Source of the DNA: Bartonella machadoae
GTDB lineage: Bacteria > Pseudomonadota > Alphaproteobacteria > Rhizobiales > Rhizobiaceae
Length of the DNA: 64,000 nucleotides
Assembly (NCBI RefSeq): GCF_022559585.1
Contig: NZ_CP087114.1
Span: 1,343,095-1,407,094 of the forward strand
Direction: 5' to 3'
Part shown: piece after piece, positions 23,487-34,091 of the stretch
Numbering within the stretch: the stretch's first letter is position 1
Layout of the letters: every line of letters starts with the position of its first letter
Program-made: the position numbers and the translations under genes
The notes under the pieces: model-generated
Seen by the model: the letters and a program-made list of their open reading frames with translations, nothing else
Told to the model about the DNA's origin: nothing
Databases searched by the model: none

Positions 23487-23845
23487 TAAGTGTTTACAAG
23501 GCAATCTCCGTTAAAGTTTTCAACAATTTAAATTTGAGGATTGCAAAAAGCTATTATCTTTTATTATGGAGAGAGTTAATACTACACAAGAATATGCTAC
23601 ACGATACTATGCAGTAGAGAAGTATGATTTAATGCAATAGTATAAAAATAGATAATAATATATTGATAATATTAAAATATATAAATGAATAAAATATTTA
23701 TTTAATAAGCAAAAAGAGCGCCAAAATAATTTTTTTCATATTATTTAGCGCTTTAAAAGCTGCTTAAAAAAAACAATGAATTATTCATATCCTTTATATA
23801 TGACGAGATTCTCATTAAAAATTTTAAATTTGAAAAGGTATTTTC
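23487..23845. other. AT-rich intergenic stretch before cobT
   Basis: No reading frame of interest. It contains a short inverted-repeat-like GCGC stretch near 23717-23755 (GAGCGCCAAAATAAT and ATTTAGCGCTTT) that could form a terminator for the dusA transcript. Confidence 0.35.
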
Positions 23846-24835
23846 ATGACCGTTAGTCCATTTGATGATTTTCGTGCTTTACTCACAAATTTGCCTATTG
23901 CTGATGATTTTTCTATGACATTGGCAAAACGACGGCAGGAAAAATTGACGAAGATTCAAGGAGCGATGGGAAAATTAGGGGATATCGCAGTTTGGTATGC
24001 AGGATGGAGGGGAGCAGAAAAGCCTGTCGTAAAACGACCTCTGGTTGCTATTTTTTCGGGAAATCACGGCATTATAGAAGAAAATGTTACATCATTTCCG
24101 CAATCTATGACACAAAAGATGGTAGAGAATTTTGCAACTGGTGGTGCTGCTATTAATCAAATTTGCATAGCCTATGATCTTGGATTGAAGATTTTTGATT
24201 TGGCACTTGAATATCCTACAATGAATATTACGAAAGATGCAGCAATGGACGAGCGTAGTGCAGCGGCTACAATGGCATTTGGAATGGAATCTATTGCGGG
24301 TGGAACAGATCTCCTATGTATAGGTGAAATGGGCATTGGAAATACAACAATAGCTTCAGCTTTGTGTTTGGCATTGTTTGGCGGAGAGGTTGAGGAATGG
24401 ACGGGAGATGGTATGGGATTTGATGGTGAATTCTATCAACGTAAAATAGCGGCGATTAAGACGGCGGTATCTTTACACAAGGATTATTTTAATGATCCTT
24501 TTGAGATCATGCGTCGCCTAGGAGGGCGTGAAATTGCGGCTATGATTGGTGCTATTTTAGCGGCAAGAATGGAAAAAATTCCCGTTATTTTAGATGGTTT
24601 TGTAGCAACTGCTGCTGCAGCAGTTCTTTATAAAATGCATCCAAGAGCTTTAGACCATACTCTTGTTGGACATGTTTCTTCTGAATCTGGACATCATAAA
24701 CTTTTAAAAAAAATTGGCAAAGAACCACTTTTAGATTTGAAAATGCGTCTTGGAGAAGGAACGGGTGCTGCGATAGCGGCTGGTATTGTTAAGGCGGCTG
24801 TTTTGACCCACGCACAAATGGCGGTTTTTGAATAA
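23846..24835 (+). CDS. cobT: Nicotinate-nucleotide-dimethylbenzimidazole phosphoribosyltransferase
   Basis: This 329-residue enzyme makes alpha-ribazole phosphate for the lower ligand of vitamin B12. Family signatures: FSGNHGIIEENVTSFPQSMT, the FATGGAAINQI motif, LCIGEMGIGNTTIASAL near residue 160, DGFVATAAAAVLYK, and the C-terminal LRLGEGTGAA-like MRLGEGTGAAIAAG with the catalytic glutamate. No other cobalamin genes appear in the window, so it may serve salvage. Confidence 0.95.
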   Translation: MTVSPFDDFRALLTNLPIADDFSMTLAKRRQEKLTKIQGAMGKLGDIAVWYAGWRGAEKPVVKRPLVAIFSGNHGIIEENVTSFPQSMTQKMVENFATGGAAINQICIAYDLGLKIFDLALEYPTMNITKDAAMDERSAAATMAFGMESIAGGTDLLCIGEMGIGNTTIASALCLALFGGEVEEWTGDGMGFDGEFYQRKIAAIKTAVSLHKDYFNDPFEIMRRLGGREIAAMIGAILAARMEKIPVILDGFVATAAAAVLYKMHPRALDHTLVGHVSSESGHHKLLKKIGKEPLLDLKMRLGEGTGAAIAAGIVKAAVLTHAQMAVFE

Positions 24836-24879
24836 GATGATTTGATTATTTAAAGGATGATAGCACATTAAAGAAACCT

Positions 24880-25371
24880 TTAAGAACTTTGTTCATTGGT
24901 TTTTTCTTGCAGTTTTATGTAGTTGAGTGGAAGTTCTGTTGTATATTTAATCTGTTCCATTGCGAAAGAAGATGAGACGTCACGGATATCAATTTTAGCA
25001 ATTAGTTTCTTATAAAAGAGGTCATAGGCTTCAATATTGGGAACGGCAACACGCAATAAATAGTCAATATCTCCACTCATGCGATAAAACTCGATGACTT
25101 CACGAAATTCTCCGACAATTTTCGCAAAACGTTTAAACCATTCATGGCTATGTGTATTCGTACGAATGGAAACAAAAACAGTAACATGCGCGTTTACTTT
25201 CTCTGGAGAAAGAACGGCCACACGACGTTGAATGACACCTTCTTCTTCAAGTTTTTGAATTCTACGCCAGCAAGGAGTGGTTGAAAGTCCAACTCTTTTA
25301 GCAATGTCAGCAACAGAAAGTGTCGCATTTTCTTGTAACAGGTGTAAAATTTTTCGGTCAAGACGATCCAT
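24880..25371 (-). CDS. Lrp/AsnC-family transcriptional regulator
   Basis: From the ATG at 25371 this is 163 residues; a TTG at 25383 overlapping the upstream stop is less likely. Residues 1-55 form the helix-turn-helix (DRKILHLLQENATLSVADIAKRVGLSTTPCWRRIQKLEEEG). Residues 65-150 form the RAM ligand domain (SIRTNTHSHEWFKRF, FYRMSGDIDYLLRVAVPNI). Such proteins sense amino acids. The gene directly follows the glycosylase-like gene and is likely cotranscribed. Confidence 0.93.
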   Translation of the reverse strand: MDRLDRKILHLLQENATLSVADIAKRVGLSTTPCWRRIQKLEEEGVIQRRVAVLSPEKVNAHVTVFVSIRTNTHSHEWFKRFAKIVGEFREVIEFYRMSGDIDYLLRVAVPNIEAYDLFYKKLIAKIDIRDVSSSFAMEQIKYTTELPLNYIKLQEKTNEQSS

Positions 25372-25379
25372 GTTTTTTC

Positions 25380-26033
25380 TCAATCTTCAGTTTGTAAAAA
25401 TTTACGTATCAAACTCCGCAGATATACGATAAGCTCATCATTAAACCATGGATTTTTTTGTAACCAAGAAGTGTTTCTCCATGATGGATGCGGTAAAGGC
25501 ATGACATTATAACCTCGAGGTTGGCGTATGGAAAGAATATTTCTCCAATCATGGACGGTTGCTGAAACAGTTTTATGTTTTAATTCTGCAATATGCCACT
25601 TTTGTGCATAACTTCCAATAGCAAGGACAAGCTTTATTTGGGGCATGGCTTGAAAAACTTCTTTATGCCATATTTCACGACATTCACGTCTTGGAGGTAA
25701 ATCAGACTTATTTTGATCATAGCCTGGAAAACAAAATCCCATAGGAACAATAGCAAAGTGAGATCTATTATAAAACTCTTCTTTTGTAACATCGAGCCAA
25801 TATCGTAATCTTTCTCCAGAACGGTCATTAAAAGGGATAGAAGTTTCATGGACACGCAACCCTGGAGCTTGGCCCGCAATTGCAATCAAAGCCGTATTGG
25901 ATAAATAAACGACAGGTTTAGGCTCATGAGGAAGAGGAGGAAGATAAAGTGGATGATGGGTGCAAACACGACAGGAATAAATTCTTTTCTCAAGTTCGAT
26001 AATTTGGCTATAGGATGCTTTCTTCATTGGCAC
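25380..26033 (-). CDS. Uracil-DNA glycosylase-superfamily protein
   Basis: This 217-residue protein belongs to the uracil-DNA glycosylase-like superfamily. ALIAIAGQAPGLRVHETSIPFND contains the GQAPG water-activating motif, and PLPHPSWRNTSWLQKNPWF is the C-terminal DNA-binding motif. An N-terminal CRVCTHH pattern is present, but a full four-cysteine iron-sulfur set is not obvious. The catalytic Asp/Asn is not clearly assignable, so substrate preference is unknown. A second start lies two codons in (MKKAS). Confidence 0.85.
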   Translation of the reverse strand: MPMKKASYSQIIELEKRIYSCRVCTHHPLYLPPLPHEPKPVVYLSNTALIAIAGQAPGLRVHETSIPFNDRSGERLRYWLDVTKEEFYNRSHFAIVPMGFCFPGYDQNKSDLPPRRECREIWHKEVFQAMPQIKLVLAIGSYAQKWHIAELKHKTVSATVHDWRNILSIRQPRGYNVMPLPHPSWRNTSWLQKNPWFNDELIVYLRSLIRKFLQTED

Positions 26034-26056
26034 AGAGAAGATTTTAAAACACTTTT

Positions 26057-26617
26057 TTATTCAGTTCTAGGATGTGCTTTTCGCCACTCTTTTGGTTTTT
26101 GAAAAGAGGATTGCCATATTCCTTTTTTTTGCTTTCTAGCCTCTTGCTCTTCTTTTTGGTAATCATAATAGCTTACAGCCCAACCGTTACGTACAAGTGT
26201 TGCATTGATATTGCTGACTTGTTTTGTTTCACATGTTGCAAGAATACGGCGATATTTGTCTTCTTTATACCAGTAACATGTAACAAGTTGATTTTCTATG
26301 AGTTGTTCTAAATATTTTTTTGCCTCAAGTCCACACGGATAGCGTGCATCTTTTGTTCCACAAAATTGATAGAGTTCAGGAGCGTCAATTCCAGCAAGCC
26401 GGATCCTGATAGAAGAAATCATAATTGAATCACCATCAATAATAAATGCATGCCCCTTGACAGAAGCTTTAGAGGAAAAATTCTCTTTTTGAGGGGGTAT
26501 TTCAGTATGCTTAAAATAAATTGTTAGAATAATAAGAAGGGTAGAAATGACAAGAACGCCAAAACCAAACTTCTTTATATGTAAACTTCTTAGCTTAAAA
26601 TGAAATTCTTTTTTCAT
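26057..26617 (-). CDS. Membrane-anchored staphylococcal-nuclease-like (thermonuclease) protein
   Basis: This 186-residue protein has an N-terminal transmembrane helix (residues 19-35, FGVLVISTLLIILTIYF) and an SNase domain from about residue 50. Motifs in order: VIDGDSI-like FIIDGDSIMI, RIRLAGIDAPELYQ, DKYRRILATC, LVRNGWAVSYYDY and KGIWQSSF. The calcium and catalytic residues (Asp, Arg, Glu) appear in place. It probably degrades nucleic acids in the periplasm. Confidence 0.92.
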   Translation of the reverse strand: MKKEFHFKLRSLHIKKFGFGVLVISTLLIILTIYFKHTEIPPQKENFSSKASVKGHAFIIDGDSIMISSIRIRLAGIDAPELYQFCGTKDARYPCGLEAKKYLEQLIENQLVTCYWYKEDKYRRILATCETKQVSNINATLVRNGWAVSYYDYQKEEQEARKQKKGIWQSSFQKPKEWRKAHPRTE

Positions 26618-26992
26618 GAAATAAGGAAAATGTTACTGCGACGCTACTAACACATTGAAAAGTAATTATAATTATTACAAAGACATTTATTGGTTTGATA
26701 AAAACATCATTTATTATAGTAAAAATCCTCTTAGTATTTAAAGTGCATTGCATTTCTTATTGTATATCAAAACAAAAAATACAATCTTATAATATACAAA
26801 GTAGGGTCATAATACAAATAGGCAATAAAAAGTAAAAAGATCTATCTAAATTTATAGACAGTCTATAATTTATAGGCACATTCTGGACTTTAATTAAAAA
26901 AGATAACAACACGCTTTAGAAAATAATTCTAAAAAACACAAAACAATCCCCTATGTTAGGCTGTAGAATTTGTCCTTAAATGTGTAAATCAA
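26618..26992. other. AT-rich intergenic stretch upstream of the SNase-like gene
   Basis: 375 bp without a supported gene. It may hold the SNase promoter. Confidence 0.35.
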
Positions 26993-27160
26993 TTATTTAA
27001 TTTTTGTTTCTTTAAATTCAACGTGTTTTTTCGCAATTGGATCATATTTACGTTTACTCATTTTATCTGTCATTGTGCGGCTGTTTTTCTTCGTCACATA
27101 GAAAAAGCCAGTATCTGCAGTTGATAAAAGCTTGATCTTAATGGTTGCTGCTTTGGCCAT
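26993..27160 (-). CDS. rpmG: Ribosomal protein L33
   Basis: A 55-residue small ribosomal protein of the 50S subunit. It starts [20 protein letters not shown] and ends with the basic [17 protein letters not shown] tail. It is the alphaproteobacterial, zinc-free form (no CXXC pairs). It stands alone, with gene-poor DNA on both sides. Confidence 0.95.
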   Translation of the reverse strand: MAKAATIKIKLLSTADTGFFYVTKKNSRTMTDKMSKRKYDPIAKKHVEFKETKIK

Positions 27161-28751
27161 AATTTAAGAATCCTTTATTCTACTGAAAACGATATCATCT
27201 TACTGTTAAAATCTATTTTTAATATCATCAAATTTTTCGGCAACACTACGGATGTTCTAAAAAAAGTCAAGAGCTGATTAATCCTCTTATAAGCGATACG
27301 ACCACTAAAATAAATATATAATCGAAAAAATAAGCTCTTGCTTTCTATAGCTGATGAAAAACCAAAAGGCTTAAAGATATTTATAATCTATCCAATACTG
27401 TCTCTTTTCTAATAAAGTTCCATAAAAATACAGCAAAATTAGCAGGAACAAGTTCATATCCTTTGAGATGTACATCTAGATATGCAATCCTGATAGCATA
27501 AAAAAATTATAGCTACTTATAGCTATACTTCCATCAACAAAAAGCAGCATCAAAAGTTATAGATGTTTTGTTACAGTATCATAAAAGCTTCAATAAAGTT
27601 TAAAGATAACAGCACTCTAAAAGAAGAATGCTAATTTTTGCATAATTGCTTATAAATGCTGCTAAGGATGAGAGAAAATATTACAAACGGCGAATATTAC
27701 TATACAATGTGTGGCGTGATTTTTATTATATACGAAGACATTATAAGGAATAATGCTTCCATTTGAATGGCGCCATAATGAGCATTGTCATCATAGATGT
27801 TAGAGCATGGAAGGAATAGGAAAATAAAGTATGTTGGCTTTTTAAAAGTTCAGGACTTAATTTCCAAGACGCAAGAAGTATGATAGGAACAAACATCATG
27901 AGAACACAGTCTGTAACAAAAGGTACAAACCTTCACACCCTCCTACTTTTCTAAAAGGGCAGGTGCTGCTATAGCAAATCCTACTGCTTATATGATAGCC
28001 ATAAAGAAAAAGTACTAAGACGCATCTTTAGGTGGTGTATAGCTGTTTATCTAAAGCTTCGACAAGATAAACATAGCCACTGTAGTGGGATATAATACAA
28101 ATAAAAAATAAATCAAACATATATTGGTTGGGAAAATAAAATTCTAGAAAGCTCAAATAACTATAGTTATCTAAGCAATATCGTTTGAGAAAAAGCGAGA
28201 TATAAGGCGATTCGATTGGTAAAGATGATTACAAGAATCATAGCGATTTTACCAACTATCCGATGATAACTAATGGCGCTCTTTTAATAGCTTCCTCGGT
28301 TACAAGAAGTAAAAAAAAGTTGTGCTCACATTCCATGCTACTCCAATGATAGCAATGGTTGTAAGGGCTTTATGATAGCATAAAAAGAATGATTTTAAGG
28401 ACTCAAATTTTTTTGTCATGAGGATAGCTTAATTGTGCCTTTGATCATTCAATTGATAAAAAATTGATTTAAAACAAAAAATTAAAATCTTTTTAATCTA
28501 TTCTGTATAAATTGTATCATTTATATAATACAAAAAGTGTTTTCAATTTTTATATGTCTATCATTGATTTTAAAATATGATTTTAGATACTCAAAAAATA
28601 ACGGTATATATATAAGAATACAATAACATTCCATTGTCCGTCGTTTTTTATTTTAAACTTATGGTTATTTTGTGCTTTTATCATGAAACTCCCATTTAAA
28701 GAGAGGAAGATAAAAATCAAATTTGTCTTGTAAGTTTTTTGGATTTTTAGT
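27161..28751 (-). pseudogene. Gene-poor stretch with decayed membrane-protein remnant
   Basis: 1.6 kb without an intact gene. On the minus strand around 27740-27950 a short open segment reads PFVTDCVLMMFVPIILLAS and continues with hydrophobic residues (MMTMLIMAPF), as in a membrane transporter, but stops and frame changes break it. Several other stretches read like transmembrane code. I see it as a gene in advanced decay. No RNA gene is obvious. Confidence 0.4.
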
Positions 28752-31028
28752 TCACATTTTTTTTCTATAAAAAGCATTTTTTCGTTTTTTTGTTATAAAT
28801 TTGCTTTTGTGATAGGAAGGAGATGAAAAGGCTATTGGGCGAGGTTTTGTTAATAGCTCAAAGCTTATAGCACCAGCAAAAGGTTGTACTGTTAGGAGTT
28901 TTACCTCTACTTGATCACTGAGTTGATAGCCTTTATGACTATGCTTTCCGATAAGAGTATGTTGCACCTCATCAAAATAATAATAATCGTCTTTAAGTGT
29001 AGAAATATGCACAAAACCATCTGTATTGAGTTTATCAAGTGAGATAAAAAGACCTGCTTTTGTAACACCAGAAACACGGCCTGTAAAAATACGGCCGATT
29101 TTGTTAGTGAGATAGTGTGCGACAAGCCGATCAATGGTTTCTCTTTCCGCTATCATTGCACGACGTTCATACAAAGAAATTTGAGTGGCTATTTCAGCAA
29201 GATTTTGTTCTTGTGTTTCCGCTAGTGAATCATTCCCTAATTTTAAGGCTTTAATGAGTGCTCGATGAATAATAAGATCAGCATAACGGCGAATCGGTGA
29301 TGTAAAATGCGTGTAGTTATGTAAGTTTAAACCAAAATGGCCAATATTTTTAGGATGATATTCAGCTTGAGATTGTGTACGCAAAATAACTTGATTGACC
29401 AATTCTTGTTGTTGTGTATTTGCTACTTTTTCTAAAATACCATTAAGGCGTGCTGAGGTAAGCTCGGCACCTCGAGAAAGTGATATCCCCAAACTTTGAA
29501 GAAAAGTTCGCAATACTTCTTGTTTTGCAAGAGAGGGTTTATCATGGATACGATAGATAAAAGGTTGATGATGCTCTTTTAATGTTTCAGAAGCAGCGAT
29601 ATTCGCTTGTATCATAAATTCTTCGATCAAACGATGGGCTTCTAAGTGTGGTTCATTCACAACATCTTTGATGCATCCATTTTGATCAAGAATAATCTTT
29701 TTTTCTGCTAACTCTAATTCCAACGGTTGTCGACGATTCCGCGCAATTTTAAGGCGTCCATAAGCTTCCCATAATGGCTGCAAAACATTCTCGAAAACAG
29801 GGGCACTTTTTTCATTTATATTCCCCTCAATTGCAGCTTGGACTTCTTGATAAGAAAGTTTAGCGAACACACGCACCACAACACGATGAAAACTATGTTT
29901 TCGTTTGTTCCCATTTGCATCAAAAATCATACGAACGGCTAAAGCTGGTCTTTCCTTTCCTTCACGCAGAGAACATAAATTATTAGAAATGCGTTCTGGC
30001 AACATTGGTACAACACGATCAGGAAAATAAACAGAATTTCCACGTTTTAACGCTTCTTGATCTAAAGCACTTCCTGTTTTGACATAAAAAGAAACATCTG
30101 CAATCGCGACAACAACAATCCAACCATCAGGATTTTCAGGATCTTCATCTTTTGTTGCATAAACAGCATCATCATGGTCTTTTGCATCTGCTGGATCAAT
30201 TGTAACAAGTGGTAATTGTCGCCAATCTTCACGATTTTCTAGGTTGGCAGGTTTTAGATGTTTTACTTGTTCAAGAACCTTTTCAGGAAAAATATAAGGA
30301 ATTCCTTTTGAGAGAAGAGCAATCATTGACAGCGTTTTTTCACTCTCAATATGTCCTAGAATATTCTTTATTTGTGCACTTTTCAGTCCATAACCAGTAT
30401 TTTTTTTAATTTCAACTTCAACGAAATCACCAGATTCTATCTTTATCTTTGAAGATATATCGGAGGTATCAATAATGAGTTCGTTCGTTTTGCGATCTAT
30501 AGGATCAAGCCGCCATTGATTGGTTTTTAATTTTCGTACAACCCCAAATATGCTCTTTGGGGACACATCAACCTTACGAATAAGGCGCCCTATATATGAG
30601 GAGTCCGTTTTGTTGCGAAAAATTTTTACAAGAACATGATCTCCAACACCAACACTTGTTCCTTTTATACGATGAAAAGGGCGTATTTCAACATTTGGTT
30701 TTTCATCATCTTCCCATTCAAGAGGATGTGCAATCAAACTGCCATCTTCATCCCGTCCACTAATTTTCACCAAAGAAATCGGTGGTAGTTTTCCTTTGTT
30801 TATTGCCTTTTTACGCTGTTTTGATATTAGGTTTTCATCTTTTAGCTCACGTAATATACCCCTCAACCAGATACGAGCATCACCTTTTAATTTAAAAGCT
30901 TTAGCAATGTCACGTTTACTTGATTGGTCAGGGTTCTCATTAATAAAGGAAAGAATTTCCGCCTTGCTGGGCAAGGGATTCGCATTAACTGATTGCAAAT
31001 ATTTTGTTTTTTTTGCGCCTGTAGCCAA
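28752..31028 (-). CDS. rnr: Ribonuclease R
   Basis: This 758-residue 3'-5' exoribonuclease degrades structured RNA and processes tmRNA and rRNA. Winged-helix and cold-shock domains occupy residues 20-230. The RNB catalytic domain follows (TIDPADAKDHDDAVYATKD with the metal-binding Asp cluster near residue 280, then ADVSFYVKTGSALDQEALKRG and FTSPIRRYADLIIHRAL). The S1 domain is at 640-720. The start is TTG, 3 bp after the topA stop, so coupling is likely. Confidence 0.95.
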   Translation of the reverse strand: MATGAKKTKYLQSVNANPLPSKAEILSFINENPDQSSKRDIAKAFKLKGDARIWLRGILRELKDENLISKQRKKAINKGKLPPISLVKISGRDEDGSLIAHPLEWEDDEKPNVEIRPFHRIKGTSVGVGDHVLVKIFRNKTDSSYIGRLIRKVDVSPKSIFGVVRKLKTNQWRLDPIDRKTNELIIDTSDISSKIKIESGDFVEVEIKKNTGYGLKSAQIKNILGHIESEKTLSMIALLSKGIPYIFPEKVLEQVKHLKPANLENREDWRQLPLVTIDPADAKDHDDAVYATKDEDPENPDGWIVVVAIADVSFYVKTGSALDQEALKRGNSVYFPDRVVPMLPERISNNLCSLREGKERPALAVRMIFDANGNKRKHSFHRVVVRVFAKLSYQEVQAAIEGNINEKSAPVFENVLQPLWEAYGRLKIARNRRQPLELELAEKKIILDQNGCIKDVVNEPHLEAHRLIEEFMIQANIAASETLKEHHQPFIYRIHDKPSLAKQEVLRTFLQSLGISLSRGAELTSARLNGILEKVANTQQQELVNQVILRTQSQAEYHPKNIGHFGLNLHNYTHFTSPIRRYADLIIHRALIKALKLGNDSLAETQEQNLAEIATQISLYERRAMIAERETIDRLVAHYLTNKIGRIFTGRVSGVTKAGLFISLDKLNTDGFVHISTLKDDYYYFDEVQHTLIGKHSHKGYQLSDQVEVKLLTVQPFAGAISFELLTKPRPIAFSSPSYHKSKFITKKRKNAFYRKKM

Positions 31029-31031
31029 AAT

Positions 31032-33620
31032 TCATTTCTCTTTTCTTTTGGAAGAAGCCCTTTTTGTTGTTACTTTTTTATTGGAAGCTTTACCAGTTGC
31101 TTTCTTACCAGATTCTTTTGCCCCTATAAGTTCTAACGCTTCTGAGAGTGTTACACTAATTGGTTCTTTATCTCTTGGCAATGTTGCATTAATTTTCCCC
31201 CAATTAACATAGGGACCATATCGTCCATCACGTATGGTAACAGCACCTCCATTTGGATGCTCCCCTAATGTTGCGAGTGCTGCGGGGGATGTTCTGCTTC
31301 GTTTTGTTTTATTTTCTTGTTTTTCAGCAAGCACTGTAACAGCGCGATTGATGCCAATATCAAAAACTTCATCGGCATGAACAAGAGGAGCAGATTTGCC
31401 ATTATGTGTAAGATAGGGGCCATAACGCCCGATGGTTGCTGTGATCATTTTTCCTGTTTCAGGATGCGCACCAATTTCACGGGGAAGGGAGAGTAAGGCC
31501 AAGGCTTTATCAAAAGTTATATTATCTATTTGCCATTCTTTTGGTAGTCCCACACGTTTGGATTCTTTGCCTTCACCAAGTTGAACATAAGGTCCAAAAC
31601 GACCGTTACGAAGAGAAATATCTTTTCCTGTTTGAGGATCTGTACCAAGCATAAGTGGTTCATCATTACGCAGGGTTTCATTCTCTTCTGCTTCATCTGT
31701 TCCAAGTTGACGTGTATATTTGCACTCGGGGTAATTAGAACATCCAACGAATGCACCATAACGTCCTAGCTTTAACGATAATTGACCGTCTGTACAAAGA
31801 GGACAAGAACGGACATCACTTCCATCTTCACGGGCAGGAAAAGCGAGAGGTGCTAATGTCACATTTAAAACATCAAGAACGTTGGTTATACGGAGTTCTT
31901 TGATATTGGTAATAGACGCGTTAAAGCCATCCCAAAAATCACGCATCACATCTTTCCAGGAAAGTTTTCCATCTGATATAAGATCTAGTTGTTCCTCAAG
32001 ATCTGCTGTAAAACCATATTCCACATAACGATTAAAGAAATTTTCAAGGAAAGCTGTAACAATACGTCCTTTTGCGTCAGGAATAAGTTTCCGTTTATCA
32101 ATCACAATATATCCACGATCACAAAGTGTAGATAATGTAGACGCATATGTTGAAGGGCGACCAATTCCTAGCTCTTCGAGTTTTTTAATTAAGGACGCTT
32201 CAGAATAGCGGGGAGGTGGCTCTGTAGTATGTTGTATAGCTTCAACTTTTTCTTTTGTAAGCGTTTCGCCAGTGTTTATTTGCGGCAAACGTGTCGTTTC
32301 ATTTTCTTCACCATTTTCTTCTTCTCGTTGATCAGTGTAGACAGAAATAAAGCCATCAAAACGAATAACAGAGCCCGTCGCACGTAAATTTGCGCAATTT
32401 TCTTCTTGTTGTGCTTCAATTTCAACAGTTGTGCGTTCAATTTCAGCAGAACGCATTTGGCTCGCTATCGCCCGCTTCCATATCAGTTCATAGAGTTTTG
32501 CTTGATCGCTATCGAGAAAACTTTGTACGTGTTTGGGACTTCGTTGAAAATCGGTTGGGCGAATAGCTTCGTGTGCTTCTTGAGCATTCTTTGCTTTTGT
32601 TGAATAAAAACGTGGTTTTTCAGGGATATAATCACTGCCGAAAGATTCTTGAATTACTGTTCGTGCTAAATCAATAGCCTCTGAAGCTATTTGTACACCA
32701 TCGGTACGCATATAAGTAATAAGTCCAGCCATTTCACCATTAATTTCAACACCTTCATAAAGTTTTTGAGCAATTTGCATCGTACGAGAGGCTGAAAATC
32801 CTAGTTTTGAAGAAGCTGCTTGCTGTAAAGTCGATGTTGTAAATGGGGGAGAAGGATTCCTCTTTGTCGGCTTTGCTTCAACACTGAGGATACGATATTT
32901 TGCGTCCTCCAACATAAGACGAATTTGATCTGCTTGTTCTTGAGATTGAATATCAAGTTTGCCAATCTTTTTTTGATTAAACATTGTTAATCTTGCTTGG
33001 AAAACATCATTTCGAATGGTTTTTAAGTTTGTTGTAATGGACCAATAATCTTCTTTGACAAAATGCTCTATTTCTGATTCTCGATCACAAATAATACGCA
33101 AAGCCACAGATTGAACACGACCAGCAGAGCGTGCGCCAGGGAGCTTACGCCACAAAACAGGTGAAAGTGTAAAACCAACGAGGTAATCAAGAGCGCGACG
33201 TGCAAGATAAGCATCTACAAGTGATGTATCAATATCACGTGGATTGCTCATAGCATCAAGGACAGATTTTTTTGTGATGGCATTGAAGACAACCCGTTTA
33301 ACAGGCTTATCCTTTAAAACTTTTTTTTGACGAAGCACATCGAGAATGTGCCATGAAATTGCTTCTCCCTCACGATCCGGGTCCGTTGCTAAGATGAGGC
33401 TATCTGCTTCTTTGACGGCTTTTGCTATTTCATTCAAACGTTTAGCAGCAGTAGAATCTACGCTCCATTTCATAGAAAAATCTTGATCGGGTAGAACAGA
33501 ACCATCTTTTGCCGGTAAATCACGAACATGTCCAAATGATGCAACGACTTTATATTGAGAACCAAGATATTTATTAATTGTTTTTGCTTTTGCTGGTGAT
33601 TCAACGATAACGATATCCAT
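31032..33620 (-). CDS. topA: DNA topoisomerase I
   Basis: This 862-residue enzyme relaxes negative supercoils. The Toprim domain is N-terminal (IVESPAKAKTINKYLG, and LILATDPDREGEAISWH near residue 110). The active tyrosine lies in LITYMRTDGVQI (near 310). A zinc-finger block begins with CPLCTDGQLSLKLGRYGAFVGCSNYPECKYTRQ (near 600). Three RYGPYV-type repeats follow, typical of alphaproteobacteria, with a basic tail. It is the first gene of the topA-rnr pair. Confidence 0.96.
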   Translation of the reverse strand: MDIVIVESPAKAKTINKYLGSQYKVVASFGHVRDLPAKDGSVLPDQDFSMKWSVDSTAAKRLNEIAKAVKEADSLILATDPDREGEAISWHILDVLRQKKVLKDKPVKRVVFNAITKKSVLDAMSNPRDIDTSLVDAYLARRALDYLVGFTLSPVLWRKLPGARSAGRVQSVALRIICDRESEIEHFVKEDYWSITTNLKTIRNDVFQARLTMFNQKKIGKLDIQSQEQADQIRLMLEDAKYRILSVEAKPTKRNPSPPFTTSTLQQAASSKLGFSASRTMQIAQKLYEGVEINGEMAGLITYMRTDGVQIASEAIDLARTVIQESFGSDYIPEKPRFYSTKAKNAQEAHEAIRPTDFQRSPKHVQSFLDSDQAKLYELIWKRAIASQMRSAEIERTTVEIEAQQEENCANLRATGSVIRFDGFISVYTDQREEENGEENETTRLPQINTGETLTKEKVEAIQHTTEPPPRYSEASLIKKLEELGIGRPSTYASTLSTLCDRGYIVIDKRKLIPDAKGRIVTAFLENFFNRYVEYGFTADLEEQLDLISDGKLSWKDVMRDFWDGFNASITNIKELRITNVLDVLNVTLAPLAFPAREDGSDVRSCPLCTDGQLSLKLGRYGAFVGCSNYPECKYTRQLGTDEAEENETLRNDEPLMLGTDPQTGKDISLRNGRFGPYVQLGEGKESKRVGLPKEWQIDNITFDKALALLSLPREIGAHPETGKMITATIGRYGPYLTHNGKSAPLVHADEVFDIGINRAVTVLAEKQENKTKRSRTSPAALATLGEHPNGGAVTIRDGRYGPYVNWGKINATLPRDKEPISVTLSEALELIGAKESGKKATGKASNKKVTTKRASSKRKEK

Positions 33621-33884
33621 AATTTTACCTGAATGTTGAAATAAAAGTTTTTTTATAAACTCCTTTCATAGGAATAGCTAATGGCAATTCGTTAAGAGCA
33701 CATAAAAAAATATGAGCCATATAAAAAACATTAATATTGTACAACTTATGATTGTTATTATTAAAACATACCCTATATAAGATTATACGATTTATTTTAT
33801 ACTATTAATACAGAAACATACGGCAAAATACTAAGATAACATCTATTGAGAAGTAGGAGGGGAAATGCTCAAGGATAGAGAATT

Positions 33885-34091
33885 ATGTTTATAAGTCATT
33901 TAAAAGTTATCCAATATATTACAGATATGTCAGAACAGATGAATCATATGGCACGTCAAGCACATAGCCCTCTTTTAGCATTGCTTTTGGATATGGTTGC
34001 CAAAGAAGGACAGAGCATTATTAATAGTGCTGAGGCTCTTGGGGAAGATCCGAATTCAACAATGACACATAACCACCAGAGTGCCGAATAA
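33885..34091 (+). CDS. Small conserved-looking protein
   Basis: A 68-residue protein behind AAGGATAGAG. The helical core (VIQYITDMSEQMNHMARQA, then LLALLLDMVAKEGQS) resembles a short family I have seen in Rhizobiales, without known function. Its last 71 bp overlap the 3' end of dprA on the opposite strand, so the two mRNAs have complementary ends. Confidence 0.6.
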   Translation: MFISHLKVIQYITDMSEQMNHMARQAHSPLLALLLDMVAKEGQSIINSAEALGEDPNSTMTHNHQSAE

